From NCBI RefSeq assembly GCF_020164535.1, contig NZ_JAIQZC010000003.1, positions 310,001 through 374,000 on the forward strand: a stretch of 64,000 bases of DNA, in the 5' to 3' direction. The translations under genes and the position numbers were made by a program. Shown piece after piece: positions 35,082 to 45,472 of the stretch; within the stretch, counting starts at the first letter, position 1; each line of letters begins with the position of its first letter. The notes below the pieces were generated by a model that ran no database searches, had not been told where the DNA came from, and saw only the letters and a list, made by a program, of their open reading frames with translations. The DNA is from Psychroflexus montanilacus (lineage in GTDB: Bacteria > Bacteroidota > Bacteroidia > Flavobacteriales > Flavobacteriaceae).

Positions 35082-35903
35082 ATGGAGAATCTTATCTCTT
35101 TTTTTGAAGCTCAAGACCCCGTCATGGCAGCTCTTATCGCTACTATATTCACCTGGGTTGTCACAGGACTTGGAGCTTCTCTGGTCTTTTTCTTCAAAAC
35201 GATGAACAGGAAACTATTTGATACAATGCTGGGTTTCACTGGCGGTGTGATGGTAGCGGCAAGTTTCTGGAGTTTACTGGCACCAGGCATAGAAATGAGC
35301 GATGGTGAGGGTTTTATAAAGGTGATTCCTGCTGTGGTGGGTTTTGTATTGGGAGCACTTTTCATTTTTGGACTGGACAAAGTCTTACCCCATTTACACG
35401 TCAATTTTAAAGAAAGCAGAAAGGAAGGAGTCAAGACCAAATGGCATAAATCGGTTTTACTTACCCTGGCTATAACCTTACACAATATCCCGGAAGGATT
35501 GGCAGTTGGCGTGCTGTTTGGCGGAGCAGCTGCGGGTCTGGAAGGAGCGAGTATTGGTGGTGCGGTAGCTCTGGCCATTGGGATAGGCTTACAAAATTTT
35601 CCCGAAGGTTTTGCAGTAGCCATGCCATTGCGTGGCCTGGGACTTTCCCGCTGGAAAAGCTTTAATTACGGACATTTATCGGCCATCGTAGAACCTTTTG
35701 CTGCCGTTCTTGGCGCCTGGGCAGTTTTAACTTTCGAACCGATTTTACCTTATGCGCTATGCTTTGCTGCTGGAGCCATGATTTTTGTAGTCATTGAAGA
35801 GGTGGTGCCAGAATCTCAGCAAGATCGTAATATCGACTTGGCTACACTCGGTTTCATTGGTGGTTTTGTGGTGATGATGACCTTGGATGTCGGTTTGGGG
35901 TAG
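35082..35903 (+). CDS. ZIP-family metal transporter
   Basis: 273 residues, about eight membrane helices. ZIP metal-site motifs HNIPEGLAVGV (helix IV) and NFPEGFAVAMPLRG (helix V) are present. The His-poor helix V (QNFPEG instead of HxxPEG) is as in GufA-type ZIPs. It imports Zn, Mn or Fe across the inner membrane, completing the path from the TonB receptor. It begins 2 nt after the regulator stop, in one operon. Confidence 0.92.
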   Translation: MENLISFFEAQDPVMAALIATIFTWVVTGLGASLVFFFKTMNRKLFDTMLGFTGGVMVAASFWSLLAPGIEMSDGEGFIKVIPAVVGFVLGALFIFGLDKVLPHLHVNFKESRKEGVKTKWHKSVLLTLAITLHNIPEGLAVGVLFGGAAAGLEGASIGGAVALAIGIGLQNFPEGFAVAMPLRGLGLSRWKSFNYGHLSAIVEPFAAVLGAWAVLTFEPILPYALCFAAGAMIFVVIEEVVPESQQDRNIDLATLGFIGGFVVMMTLDVGLG

Positions 35904-36097
35904 TATTTACTTTTAATCTATCTTTTGTCGAAACATTTTTTAAATCTTAAGCCTTAAGAAAACAGGAAGGTAAACAGAATGTTGATATTTTAGAACTATA
36001 CCTTTTCAAATGATTGAACTGCTTTTAGAATCAAATCATAATTGTTTTGACATTATTTCTATTACTTTTAGTTTTCAATATCTAACCCGGACGGATC

Positions 36098-36532
36098 ATG
36101 AAATTTCACTTTTTTATCATAAGCTTACTATCGTTATCATTGAGTTTAACGGCTCAAAATTCAGCAGAAAATGACAACACTCCTAAAGAAAAAGTTCAGG
36201 TGCCCGAGATCATTACCAAACTTAACGTGTTGGACCAGGTAGAAGTTGATGAGTATATACTCACATTTAAAAGCGTAGAAAGTGATGGCCGATGTCCAGA
36301 AAAAGTGACTTGCGTTTGGCCTGGAGAGGCCAATGTGGTGATTGAGATCTTTGATGGAACCGAGACATCCTCTGAGACTGTTGCGATTCCAGCTATGGGA
36401 TTTCAAAAGGAAATCTTTACAACATCAAAACATATCGTTTACTTAAAAAATCTGGCGCCTTATCCCATTACTGCTGAGGATAAGATAAAAGCCTATGAGC
36501 TTTTACTAAAGGTGCATCCTAAAAAGCTTTAA
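36098..36532 (+). CDS. Small exported protein with paired-Cys motif
   Basis: 144 residues with a signal peptide (1-20, ending SLTAQ). A conserved-looking motif SDGRCPEKVTCVWPGEANV places two cysteines five residues apart, a pattern I have seen in small secreted proteins of many bacteria without an assigned role. It is probably a beta-rich periplasmic protein. Its stop codon overlaps that of lspA tail to tail (TTAA). Confidence 0.6.
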   Translation: MKFHFFIISLLSLSLSLTAQNSAENDNTPKEKVQVPEIITKLNVLDQVEVDEYILTFKSVESDGRCPEKVTCVWPGEANVVIEIFDGTETSSETVAIPAMGFQKEIFTTSKHIVYLKNLAPYPITAEDKIKAYELLLKVHPKKL

Positions 36533-37131
36533 GATTCCTTTTTAGGAAATGCTTTTTTATTGAAGACTACCAATAGTCCAAATCCTGTACTGATGGCAGT
36601 ATCGGCTACATTAAACACTGGCTCAAAAAACACAAAGCGTTCGCCGCCCCAAATTGGAATCCAGTTGGGTAAGGTATCGTTATACAGTGGGAAGTAAAGC
36701 ATATCGACAACCTTGCCTTTTAGTAATTCACCGTAAGGCTCTTCTGCAAAAAGGGTAGCAATGTTTCCTAAACTGGAATCGAAAATCACCCCGTAAAATA
36801 CAGAATCGATGATATTACCGATGGCACCAGCCAGAATCAAAGACACTGAAATGATTAATATTTTAGGAGATTTTTTTCTAATTGTGTCCCACAACCAGTA
36901 GCTGATGAGTCCGATGGCAACAATTCTAAACGAAGTTAGAAGAATCTTACCGTAAGAACCAGGAATCTTCGCTCCCCAGGCCATACCGTCATTTTCTACA
37001 AAGAGAATACGAAACCAACCCAGCACATCGACTTCTTCGCCCAGCATAAAGTTAGTTTTGATATAAATCTTGGAGACCTGGTCGATCACCAAAATAAGGA
37101 GAATAAGGAGGGAAGCTTTCTTTAAAGACAT
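36529..37131 (-). CDS. lspA: Lipoprotein signal peptidase (signal peptidase II)
   Basis: 200 residues, four membrane helices. The catalytic aspartates are in GAIGNIIDSVFYG and VFNVADTAIS, the two LspA signatures. It cleaves prolipoprotein signal peptides at the lipobox Cys in the inner membrane. It is about 30 residues longer than the E. coli enzyme because of an extra loop (VVDMLYFPLYNDTLPNWIPI), which is typical for Bacteroidota LspA. Confidence 0.93.
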   Translation of the reverse strand: MSLKKASLLILLILVIDQVSKIYIKTNFMLGEEVDVLGWFRILFVENDGMAWGAKIPGSYGKILLTSFRIVAIGLISYWLWDTIRKKSPKILIISVSLILAGAIGNIIDSVFYGVIFDSSLGNIATLFAEEPYGELLKGKVVDMLYFPLYNDTLPNWIPIWGGERFVFFEPVFNVADTAISTGFGLLVVFNKKAFPKKES

Positions 37132-37342
37132 AACGTTAATTTGAAATCACAAAAATAGTTTTTTTATTGAATTGGGATTTCATTTCAATTGCTTTTACTT
37201 ACTTATTGAATTTTAGAGGTTTGAGCGGTTGATATCTTATGAATTCATTGCTCTTGACCTAAACGGTTTTCGACATTCAGCTTAAAGTCTTTAGGTTAAC
37301 TTCCATCAGCGTCTGGAATGAGATGAGTACTGAAGTATTTAA

Positions 37343-37942
37343 TTAAAATTGAAAATTAATCCCAAAAAATAAGCCTCTGGTTTTAATTTCATCTAAATCT
37401 GTTATGATATCAAAAGAAAATTCAGGACCATTTTGTAGGTCTATAAGGCCATAATTGTAACGTGCTTCTAAGGAAAATCCTTTGTAGATATGATATTCGA
37501 TACCAGCTAACAGTCCAGCATTCCAGTCTTTAATAAAATCCATTGTTGATCTCCCGTTAGACTTTGTATTTACATCCAGGTGATAGCCTACAAATCCTCC
37601 AAGATTAAAAAAGAGATTAGGTTTGGCTTCAAATTTCATAAATACTGGAAGGCTCAGTTGAACAAGATTCGTATCAGTAGAAAAGAAACTTTCGTCTTTG
37701 ATGCCATAACTTTCAAACAAGAGTTCAGCCTGAATGTTGCTGGTGTTGGAAAGCTTATAATATGCAAAACCCCCTGCATAAAATGAAAAATTAGAGGTGG
37801 AGCTGACCTTGTCCGATGAAAAACTATAGTCACTAACACCAGCTTTTAGACCATAACTAAATAGAGATTCTTTATTTTCTTGGGAATACAAAAATTGAAG
37901 TGAAATGAAAATTAATGCAGTTGATAATAGAAGTGATTTCAT
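37343..37942 (-). CDS. Outer membrane beta-barrel protein (porin/PorT-like)
   Basis: 199 residues: signal peptide (about 1-20), then a small beta-barrel with alternating strands and aromatic girdle residues (FSYGLKAGVSDYSFS, LPVFMKFEAKPNLFFNLGGF, GFSLEARYNYGLIDLQ), ending FGINFQF. It is typical of the outer-membrane beta-barrel family in Bacteroidota. No specific function is readable. Confidence 0.75.
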   Translation of the reverse strand: MKSLLLSTALIFISLQFLYSQENKESLFSYGLKAGVSDYSFSSDKVSSTSNFSFYAGGFAYYKLSNTSNIQAELLFESYGIKDESFFSTDTNLVQLSLPVFMKFEAKPNLFFNLGGFVGYHLDVNTKSNGRSTMDFIKDWNAGLLAGIEYHIYKGFSLEARYNYGLIDLQNGPEFSFDIITDLDEIKTRGLFFGINFQF

Positions 37943-38080
37943 AAGGTTTGTCTTTTATTCTATAGATAGGCCATCTCGTAAAAGTTGCGTAAAAAATATA
38001 CTTCTAGCTAAGCTTAATGATTTAATAACAACTCAATTGAGTTTAGGGATAAGTCAGATAGCAATCGTATAGAAAAAACA

Positions 38081-38605
38081 TTACTTAGTGATTGAAAAGC
38101 TTTTTATTTTTTGAGGGACTTTTGAAATTTCAAAATCTAAGCTGTAGCTAACAGTTTTATCTTTATTCGTACTTACTTTTAGACGCCCTTTTTCAACTGG
38201 GAAGTATCCGGCCTGATCTCCACAAAAGCAAAGTCTACCAAAGAATACCTTTGCCTGTTTTAAATCCTGATCTTCTAAGTGAAGGTTTTTAGTATTAGAG
38301 CTTATTTCCAAATAGATCACTTCCCTATATCCATCGTCTGCTATTCTGGGATCCTGAGTACGTTTATATTCAAATTTTAAGACTTTATGATCTCCTTCTT
38401 TTACCTCAGGGTAAAGTGCATCTATGCCATCTTTTTTAATTTCCAGAGATGAATTGTTGAAGATTTCAAAAGTACAGTTTCCATCCTCAGGACAAATTGT
38501 TGTGGATTCACTTACAGACTCTACATTTTCTAGGTTCTTTTGATTTGTTTTACAAGCCATAACTCCTAAGATTATACTTAGTACAAGAACAGTTTTAAAA
38601 CTCAT
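38081..38605 (-). CDS. Hypothetical lipoprotein
   Basis: 174 residues with a lipoprotein signal peptide; the lipobox is GVMAC (Cys18). Four further cysteines (CPEDGNC and CFCG) suggest disulfides. No recognisable family. It stands alone, divergent from the reprolysin-type protease gene at 38686. Confidence 0.6.
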   Translation of the reverse strand: MSFKTVLVLSIILGVMACKTNQKNLENVESVSESTTICPEDGNCTFEIFNNSSLEIKKDGIDALYPEVKEGDHKVLKFEYKRTQDPRIADDGYREVIYLEISSNTKNLHLEDQDLKQAKVFFGRLCFCGDQAGYFPVEKGRLKVSTNKDKTVSYSLDFEISKVPQKIKSFSITK

Positions 38606-38685
38606 TTGTTAAGTATTTTAATAAATATCAAACTTAAGTATTAATTAAGTGCTAATTTTAGGTTTTATTTTTTTAAACAGACTCC

Positions 38686-41667
38686 ATGAAACTATTCACT
38701 ACTAAATTATTTATTGGCTTTATTTTCAGCATCTTAATCTCAACATATGGCTATTCCCAAAATCAAGATTCTTACTGGACTCTTGTAGAGGCAATTGAGG
38801 TCAATCAAAGCAACGCTGTGCTTGATAGATCTGTACCCAGTAAAAGTAGTTTTCTGTCTTTGGATATTGAAAGTATGGAAAAACTTTTAGAAAATGTTCC
38901 CAAAAGAAAAAGCAGTAGATCCTCCAAAAAAACTCTTGACTTTCCAAATGCTGAGGGGGTTTTGGAATCTTTTGAAATATTTGAAGCTTCTGTAATGACT
39001 CCAGAGCTTCAGAAACAATTCCCAACTACAAGGTCATTTATTGGTAAAGGTATCGAAGACCCTGCTGCAATACTAAGGTTTAGTATTTCAAAAGAAAAGG
39101 GATTAAGTTCTATGGTTCTATCAGATGGGAAGACTGTTTTTATAGAACCTTATCATCCTGAAGAAAACCTGTACATCAGTTTTATCAATTCAGTTACTGA
39201 TGATTCCAGCGAAGATGGTTTTGAGTGTTTAACAGAGACTTTACCTGTTGAAAACCCAATTTCGGATGAAGACTTTAAGGCTTTAAAAAATGCTGATGAT
39301 GGTAGTCTAAGAACTTTCAGGTTGGCTTTGGCTTGTACAGTAGAATATGCTCAATTTCATGGAGGCACATTAGAAGATGTTATGGCTGCAATGAACACAA
39401 CAATGACACGAGTGAATGGAATATATGAACGTGATATGGGACTTACTATGGTGATGGTACCCAATGAAAGTATTATTTTCCTGGGACCAAACCCAAGTTC
39501 AGACCCTTTCTCTAACGAGAATGTAGGTGAAATGCTTGGTCAAAATCAGCAGGTTTGTGATGATAATATAGGGTTTGAAAATTATGATATTGGCCACGTA
39601 TTTGGGACTGGAGGAGGAGGAGTAGCCTATTTAAACTCACCCTGCACAGGGATAAAAGCAGGAGGAGTTACAGGTCAATCATCACCAGTTGGGGATACCT
39701 TCGATGTAGATTATGTGGCTCACGAAATGGGACATCAATTTGGTGGTAACCATACTCAAAATAACAGCTGCAATCGAACTGGAGTATCCGTGGAACCTGG
39801 GAGCGCCTCTACAATTATGGGTTATGCGGGAATCTGCCCTCCAAATGTTCAGTCCAATAGTGATGACTATTTTCATGGCGAAAACATAAAAGAAATGTGG
39901 CTGAATATATCTCAAGGCAATAGTACTTGCGCAGAACAAACTGAAACTTCTAATACTCCACCATCTGCAGATGCGGGGTCTGACTATTTTATTCCTAAAT
40001 CAACTCCTTTTATCTTAAAAGGAAATGCAACAGATACAGACGTTGATGATGTTCTAACATATAACTGGGAGCAAAATGACAGAACTCCAGCACCTATGCC
40101 TCCTCAGTCAACTTCAACAGTAGGGCCAGCATTTCGATCTTTATCTCCATCAGTTTCTCCAGATCGATTTATGCCAGATTTTAGTACCGTTCTTTCTGGT
40201 TCTTTATCTTCTACCTGGGAAGTAGTACCATCAGTTGCAAGGACGATGAGTTTTTTATTGACTGTTCGCGATAACTCTGTTTTGGTAGGAAATACAAGTT
40301 CTGATGAGATGTTAGTTACAACGGTAGATACAACTCCATTTACTGTACAGACTCCGCCGGCATCGGCATCAGGATCGACTCTAACAGTCAACTGGACGGT
40401 TGGAGAAAGTAATATAGCTCCTATAAATTGTCAAAATGTAACTATTTATTTTTCTGAAAATGGGGTTGATTTTTCTACTGTGTTGGCTTCAGAAATTCCA
40501 AACTCTGGATCTGCTGAAATTACTTTACCTGAAGTTCAAGATGGTACTCAGGCAAAAATTTTGGTAGAAGCTGCAGACCATATCTTTTATGCAGTGTCTG
40601 ATTTTTTCGAAATAAGTTCTGAGCCTGATTTTAGTATCAATGCGATGATAACAGACCGAAGCATTTGTAATTTAGATACAGCTAGCTACGATTTTGAATT
40701 CGTCACTTCCAACGGTTTTTCTGAATCAACAACATTTTCTGCAACTGGTCCTGATGAAGCCATATTTGACTTTACACCTTCAAGCCTCGATGAAGCTGGC
40801 TCTTTTACCTTAAATGTTTCAAATCTTCTAAATGTGAGTGCCAATGATTATACTTTAGAAATTTCAGCTACATCCACTAACCTTACAAAATCTGTTACTG
40901 TAAATCTGACTATTGAAGACGGTACCTGCGAGTCTGTAGCCAATACAAGTTTTGATACTAGTACCACGGGTGTTATCATTAACGATGGCGAGACAGATAT
41001 TTTGAGTAATCTAAATACTGGAAAGCCTTCTGGATATAGCGATTTTACAGATATAACTACAGACCTCGTGATAAACCAAAACTATGAACTGACTGTTAAT
41101 GCAAATTCTGATGGAGATTATCAGATCATCACTTATGTTTGGATAGATTGGAATCAAAATTGCAGTTTTGATGACCCAGGTGAGCTATACAATTTGGGAA
41201 GATCTCAAGATTTATTCAATCAACCTACAAGCAATTCTCCATTGGCTTTTTCAGTTCCTTCTGATGCCATTTTGGGAAACACAACGATGCGGGTTACAAC
41301 AAAATATACTCCATCAAATGCAAATGATTTTCCTTTACCTTGTGAAAATAACCATGATGGTGAAGTAGAAGATTATACAATCCATGTAAAGTCTACATTG
41401 AGCCAGGCTTCCTTTGCTCTTCAAAATTTAAGAATCTACCCAAATCCTAGTCAGGGAAAATTCAATGTTGAATTTTTTGTAGAAAATAGTACTGAAGTCA
41501 AATTGAAAATATTTGATATTAGAGGGCGTTCTTTAATGAATAAAACTTACGATGTTTTTGGTAATTTTAGTCAGGAACTCAATTTGAATAACCTATCCAC
41601 TGGAGTTTACCTTATGGAACTAAATGATGGAACAAATAACTTTACTAAAAAAATAATTATAGAATAA
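38686..41667 (+). CDS. T9SS-secreted reprolysin-type (M12B-like) metalloprotease with GEVED domain
   Basis: 993 residues: signal peptide (about 1-24, ending YGYSQ); a prodomain-like region; a metalloprotease domain with the zinc motif HEMGHQFGGNH (346-356) and downstream IMGYAGI as the Met-turn; Ig/PKD-like regions (about 420-740); a GEVED domain (GEVEDYTI, 892-899); and a type A T9SS sorting domain (about 910-993, with LRIYPNPSQGKFNVEF, ending KKIIIE). It is a secreted endopeptidase probably acting on host or detrital protein. A terminator-like hairpin follows at 41709-41737. Confidence 0.9.
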   Translation: MKLFTTKLFIGFIFSILISTYGYSQNQDSYWTLVEAIEVNQSNAVLDRSVPSKSSFLSLDIESMEKLLENVPKRKSSRSSKKTLDFPNAEGVLESFEIFEASVMTPELQKQFPTTRSFIGKGIEDPAAILRFSISKEKGLSSMVLSDGKTVFIEPYHPEENLYISFINSVTDDSSEDGFECLTETLPVENPISDEDFKALKNADDGSLRTFRLALACTVEYAQFHGGTLEDVMAAMNTTMTRVNGIYERDMGLTMVMVPNESIIFLGPNPSSDPFSNENVGEMLGQNQQVCDDNIGFENYDIGHVFGTGGGGVAYLNSPCTGIKAGGVTGQSSPVGDTFDVDYVAHEMGHQFGGNHTQNNSCNRTGVSVEPGSASTIMGYAGICPPNVQSNSDDYFHGENIKEMWLNISQGNSTCAEQTETSNTPPSADAGSDYFIPKSTPFILKGNATDTDVDDVLTYNWEQNDRTPAPMPPQSTSTVGPAFRSLSPSVSPDRFMPDFSTVLSGSLSSTWEVVPSVARTMSFLLTVRDNSVLVGNTSSDEMLVTTVDTTPFTVQTPPASASGSTLTVNWTVGESNIAPINCQNVTIYFSENGVDFSTVLASEIPNSGSAEITLPEVQDGTQAKILVEAADHIFYAVSDFFEISSEPDFSINAMITDRSICNLDTASYDFEFVTSNGFSESTTFSATGPDEAIFDFTPSSLDEAGSFTLNVSNLLNVSANDYTLEISATSTNLTKSVTVNLTIEDGTCESVANTSFDTSTTGVIINDGETDILSNLNTGKPSGYSDFTDITTDLVINQNYELTVNANSDGDYQIITYVWIDWNQNCSFDDPGELYNLGRSQDLFNQPTSNSPLAFSVPSDAILGNTTMRVTTKYTPSNANDFPLPCENNHDGEVEDYTIHVKSTLSQASFALQNLRIYPNPSQGKFNVEFFVENSTEVKLKIFDIRGRSLMNKTYDVFGNFSQELNLNNLSTGVYLMELNDGTNNFTKKIIIE

Positions 41668-41991
41668 TTTGGCTATTTATTGTTTCTATAGCCACAAGCT
41701 AATTGATCAAAGTCCATAGTTGAAATTATGGGCTTTTCTGATTTACAGCAAGTTGTGTTTTGTTGATCAAGTTTTTACTATTATCAAACTAAAGTTAAAA
41801 ATTTAGATAGATTTAAGGACTGTTCTACTGTTTAGCTCACTAGAATCAATGCTCTGCTATAGTGTTCATTATTATTGCTTAAAATTATTTTTTATTTTGA
41901 CTTGCTTGTTAAGAAAATCTAACATTTATTTGTAGAACTTATACTACAAGTTTGAGAGCGGTCCAAACTTCCATTTTTAAATCTTATTACT
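41668..41991. other. Intergenic spacer between two T9SS cargo genes
   Basis: 324 bp containing a terminator hairpin near its start and no open frame with coding character. The remaining roughly 250 bp upstream of the next gene is AT-rich leader/promoter DNA in which I see no exact TAnnTTTG box. Confidence 0.5.
41709..41737 (+). terminator. Terminator after the reprolysin-type protease
   Basis: AAAGTCCATA (41709-41718) pairs with TATGGGCTTT (41727-41736), 10 bp with one G-U pair, followed by T residues. Confidence 0.6.
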
Positions 41992-44900
41992 ATGAAAACA
42001 ACAGTACTCACTAGTTTGCTTGCTTTTCTTTGTATTTTATCTGTAGCAAGCTCTACACCCGAAGATTTAGCAAGTGTAGAATTGATTGAAAGAGACATCG
42101 AAAGTCGAGTGTCTACAGATCACGGAGTTCAACCTTTAGATTTTTCCAATGCGGGTTCCACAGGTTCACTTACCTTAAGCTGGAGGCCAGACTATGGTAT
42201 TTCATTTGAAGAGCAGAAGATTCTCGCAGTTCAACAAGGTGCGAATCTCAACATCCAAACCCTTTTAAACGAACTCGAACTAGGCAACAAAACCATTGTT
42301 GCGGGGATGGATCTCATTGTGGAGGAAGACTTTATTTCAACTCTCGTTGATCCAAAGTCACTCACGTTAAAATCTGGCAGGGACATCATTTTTAAGTATG
42401 GAGTTCAATTTGAATCCTCTATTCAGCCATTAGATTTGATTCTCTGGTCAGACGCAGATGGCGATGATGTTGGTGGTGTCTTATTGGATGTTGACACTGC
42501 TATTCATACAAACGGAGGTCATCTTTGGATTGGTGGTGGAAGTGGAGCGACCAACTGGAAGGGATTGAGCGTTGGCAATAGTTATGCTGCCGGACTTACA
42601 GCTCTGGCTTCCAATTCAGCCTATCCTTTTGCTGGTGTTAATTTAGTTGGTTCCAGTATCGATACTGGTGATGGTGAAATCTATCTTTACGGGAAATCCA
42701 TGCAGGCCCACTATCGAGATGGTATTGGAGTGAGAGTGAAGGGTATGAACCTTACCGCAAATGGAATTTACATTCATGGAATAGGTTCTAAAAACGGAAA
42801 CACTCCAGATAACACCAACAGAGGAAACTGGGGAGTTGGTCTTGAAAATACAATCACCATTTCTGCAGGTGATATTTATGTGTTAGGTCAGGGAGGTGGC
42901 CAGCAAGCTGGCGCTAATGGGGGACTCAATTATGGAATTCTTCTCAATAATAATTCTTCTATTATAGCTTTAGAAGATGCAAATATTGACTTTATAGGAA
43001 TTGGTGGAGGTAATCCTTCTATAGATACCAATAGAGACAACGATGGTCTTCGCATCAATGGTGGGCTCATGACAGTCGATAAGGGAACTTTAAGGTTTCA
43101 TGGGGTTCCTGGACTTCATGACAATTCTGCCGACATCGATCAAAATGGTGGTGTTATAGAATCCAGGGATAGTGAAGGTCATATATCTTCAGGTTCATTT
43201 ATATTAGAAGTAGATCACATGGAAGTAGCTTCTTCTGTTAGGTACAAATCTTATGGAGAAATGAACATCATACCAAGAACAGCATCCACTACAATCGATA
43301 TAGGTGGAACCCAGGGAAATTTGAAAGTCTCTCAGCGTCTTTTAGAAAGTAATCTTGAGAATGGTTTTTCTAAAGTAAGTGTTGGTGGTCCATTGCAAAC
43401 CGGGGATATCGCTGTAAATTTATCTGATTTTCATCATTCAATTGAGCTTCAGACAAGCGGTAATATCGCTTTTGCGTCAGATATAGTAACTACAGACAAT
43501 AGCAGTTTTAGCATTATCAATGATCACTTACAATTTAATGAACCAAGAGTTTTTAACATTCAAGGAGGCTTTGAGTATAAAGCATTTTCAAATCAGCTCA
43601 ATCAGCCTATTTCTTATCCAATCCCAAACCTTACGATTGATTCGTCAACATTACATTTTGGAACCAAAGGTTGTGAGGTAGATTTACAAATAACGGAAGC
43701 TATAGAAACTTCTAAAAATTTGAAGCTGAGTGGAAATAAAATTTGGATAGATCACGATCTAAAATCTACCGGCAACGCTGATTTAATTTTTGAAGGGCAT
43801 GTTATTTTAAAACCAGGGGTTGTATTAGCATCAGAAAATAATATTAGTCATGATGGCGATATTACCTTCAGAAGTGACGCTTCAGGGGATGCTGTACTTG
43901 GAGAAATCAAGGGAGAATTTATTACTCATAGTGGAGAAGCCATAGTAGAGAAATATTACCCGGCTAAAAGGGCTTTTAGATTGCTTTCCAGCCCAGTTTC
44001 TTCCAGTAAAACCATTCATGAAAGTATTCAAAATAATGGGATCTTTCAGGATGGTGTGGGCACACATATTACAGGATCCACAACAGGAGAAAATGGATTT
44101 GATCCTTCCGCAACTGGAAATCCATCTATGTTTATGTTTCATTCTGAAAAAGCATGGGTACCCATACCAAATACAGATCAAATGGTCTTAGAGAACGGAA
44201 CACCCTATCGCCTTCTGGTGAGAGGTGATAGAAGTGTGGACTTGAATAACAATACCTCTCAAGCGACACCAACAGTATTAATTTCAAAAGGAAATGTAAA
44301 GTCAGGCAGTTTTTCCTTGCAGCCAGATACTTTTATGAGTCACCAAAAAAATCATAGTTTGGTTGGGAATCCGTATCAGTCTAAAATTGATGTTTCGACC
44401 CTTCTATCTAAGTCCAGCCAGGTTAATCCCAATCATTACTATGTATGGGACCCCATGTTGAATAACAAAGGTGGATACGTGACTGTAGATCTTGAAGATG
44501 GAACCAATTCACAAAGTTCATTCTCAGCCGGATCACTAATTCCAGCTGGCGAGGCATTCTTTCTGGAAGCTACCACAGCATCCCCAACCCTCAATTTTTC
44601 TGAAGATGTAAAGCGAATCTCAGAGGCTTCAAACCAGACTAATGATGAAGAAGGTCTTTTAAGTTCTTCAACATTGAAGATTCAACTTATGAAATCAGAC
44701 CAGACTATAATTGATGGAGTGAAACTAAAATTTGATGAAAATGGAAACAATCTTGTAGACCTTAAGGATGCAAGCAAAATGAAAAATCAAGATGAAAATC
44801 TTGCTATTGTCAATGAGGCGCAATTGCTAAGTATAGAATCGCGTAATATGCCAGTAAAAGACGAGCGTATTGTTCTTCATACCACCAACTGGAGGAGTCA

Positions 44901-45339
44901 GGATTATGGGTTTAAAATTTCTATAGCTCATCTGGAGGATACGGAGGTGATTCTATACGACACGTATTTGGAAGAAAAGTTTCTAATGCAGGATGGAGAC
45001 ATTTACAATTTCAGCATAGATGAACATATAAAAGCTTCTAAAGATTCAAACCGTTTTGAAATTGTCTTTTCTACAGATAATCTTTCAGTTACTAGTTTTG
45101 ATTCATCAATGTTTCAGGTGTATCCAAATCCCGTTAACGACTACTTTAGCATTACTACCCCCTGGACTGGTGTATCTCTTCAGTTGGATATGTATGATCT
45201 TTTAGGTAGACAAATCTTAAGCAAAAATGTCAAAAGTGAGGATATAAGTATTTCTACAGAGTTCTTAAGAACAGGAGTATATATGGTAAAACTTTCAAAA
45301 GGAAAAGAGGTATATACCACCAAAATCGTGAAGCAGTAA
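41992..45339 (+). CDS. Large T9SS-secreted adhesin-like protein
   Basis: 1115 residues. Signal peptide (1-20); an N-terminal two-thirds of Gly/Asn-rich parallel beta-helix character reminiscent of filamentous-hemagglutinin-like adhesins (LTLKSGRDIIFKYGVQFES, NGGHLWIGGGSGATNW, GDIYVLGQGGG); a region with KYYPAKRAFRLLSSPVSS (about 650-870) common in large T9SS cargo proteins; and a C-terminal type A sorting domain (about 1040-1115, with QVYPNPVNDYFSI). It is likely exposed on the cell surface and may mediate attachment. No catalytic motif is seen. Confidence 0.8.
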   Translation: MKTTVLTSLLAFLCILSVASSTPEDLASVELIERDIESRVSTDHGVQPLDFSNAGSTGSLTLSWRPDYGISFEEQKILAVQQGANLNIQTLLNELELGNKTIVAGMDLIVEEDFISTLVDPKSLTLKSGRDIIFKYGVQFESSIQPLDLILWSDADGDDVGGVLLDVDTAIHTNGGHLWIGGGSGATNWKGLSVGNSYAAGLTALASNSAYPFAGVNLVGSSIDTGDGEIYLYGKSMQAHYRDGIGVRVKGMNLTANGIYIHGIGSKNGNTPDNTNRGNWGVGLENTITISAGDIYVLGQGGGQQAGANGGLNYGILLNNNSSIIALEDANIDFIGIGGGNPSIDTNRDNDGLRINGGLMTVDKGTLRFHGVPGLHDNSADIDQNGGVIESRDSEGHISSGSFILEVDHMEVASSVRYKSYGEMNIIPRTASTTIDIGGTQGNLKVSQRLLESNLENGFSKVSVGGPLQTGDIAVNLSDFHHSIELQTSGNIAFASDIVTTDNSSFSIINDHLQFNEPRVFNIQGGFEYKAFSNQLNQPISYPIPNLTIDSSTLHFGTKGCEVDLQITEAIETSKNLKLSGNKIWIDHDLKSTGNADLIFEGHVILKPGVVLASENNISHDGDITFRSDASGDAVLGEIKGEFITHSGEAIVEKYYPAKRAFRLLSSPVSSSKTIHESIQNNGIFQDGVGTHITGSTTGENGFDPSATGNPSMFMFHSEKAWVPIPNTDQMVLENGTPYRLLVRGDRSVDLNNNTSQATPTVLISKGNVKSGSFSLQPDTFMSHQKNHSLVGNPYQSKIDVSTLLSKSSQVNPNHYYVWDPMLNNKGGYVTVDLEDGTNSQSSFSAGSLIPAGEAFFLEATTASPTLNFSEDVKRISEASNQTNDEEGLLSSSTLKIQLMKSDQTIIDGVKLKFDENGNNLVDLKDASKMKNQDENLAIVNEAQLLSIESRNMPVKDERIVLHTTNWRSQDYGFKISIAHLEDTEVILYDTYLEEKFLMQDGDIYNFSIDEHIKASKDSNRFEIVFSTDNLSVTSFDSSMFQVYPNPVNDYFSITTPWTGVSLQLDMYDLLGRQILSKNVKSEDISISTEFLRTGVYMVKLSKGKEVYTTKIVKQ

Positions 45340-45391
45340 TTATTTTAAGTTCAAATATTTCAGATAGTTAATTGTTGTTTTTCATGTTGAG

Positions 45392-45424
45392 AAGGCCTTT
45401 TAGTCTAGTACTAAAGGCCTTTTT
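45392..45424 (+). terminator. Terminator after the adhesin-like gene
   Basis: AAGGCCTTTTAGT (45392-45404) and ACTAAAGGCCTT (45410-45421) pair with one bulged T, followed by a T-run. Confidence 0.8.
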
Positions 45425-45472
45425 CTTTATAAGACACAGCTAGACACATTTTTGCAGAAAAAGAAATTTAAA

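Noticed and set aside
35111-35623. 170-codon minus-strand frame inside the ZIP transporter gene
   Set aside because: It is an antisense shadow of a clear, full-length ZIP protein; its Pro/Ala/Thr-rich composition comes from the complementary hydrophobic codons.
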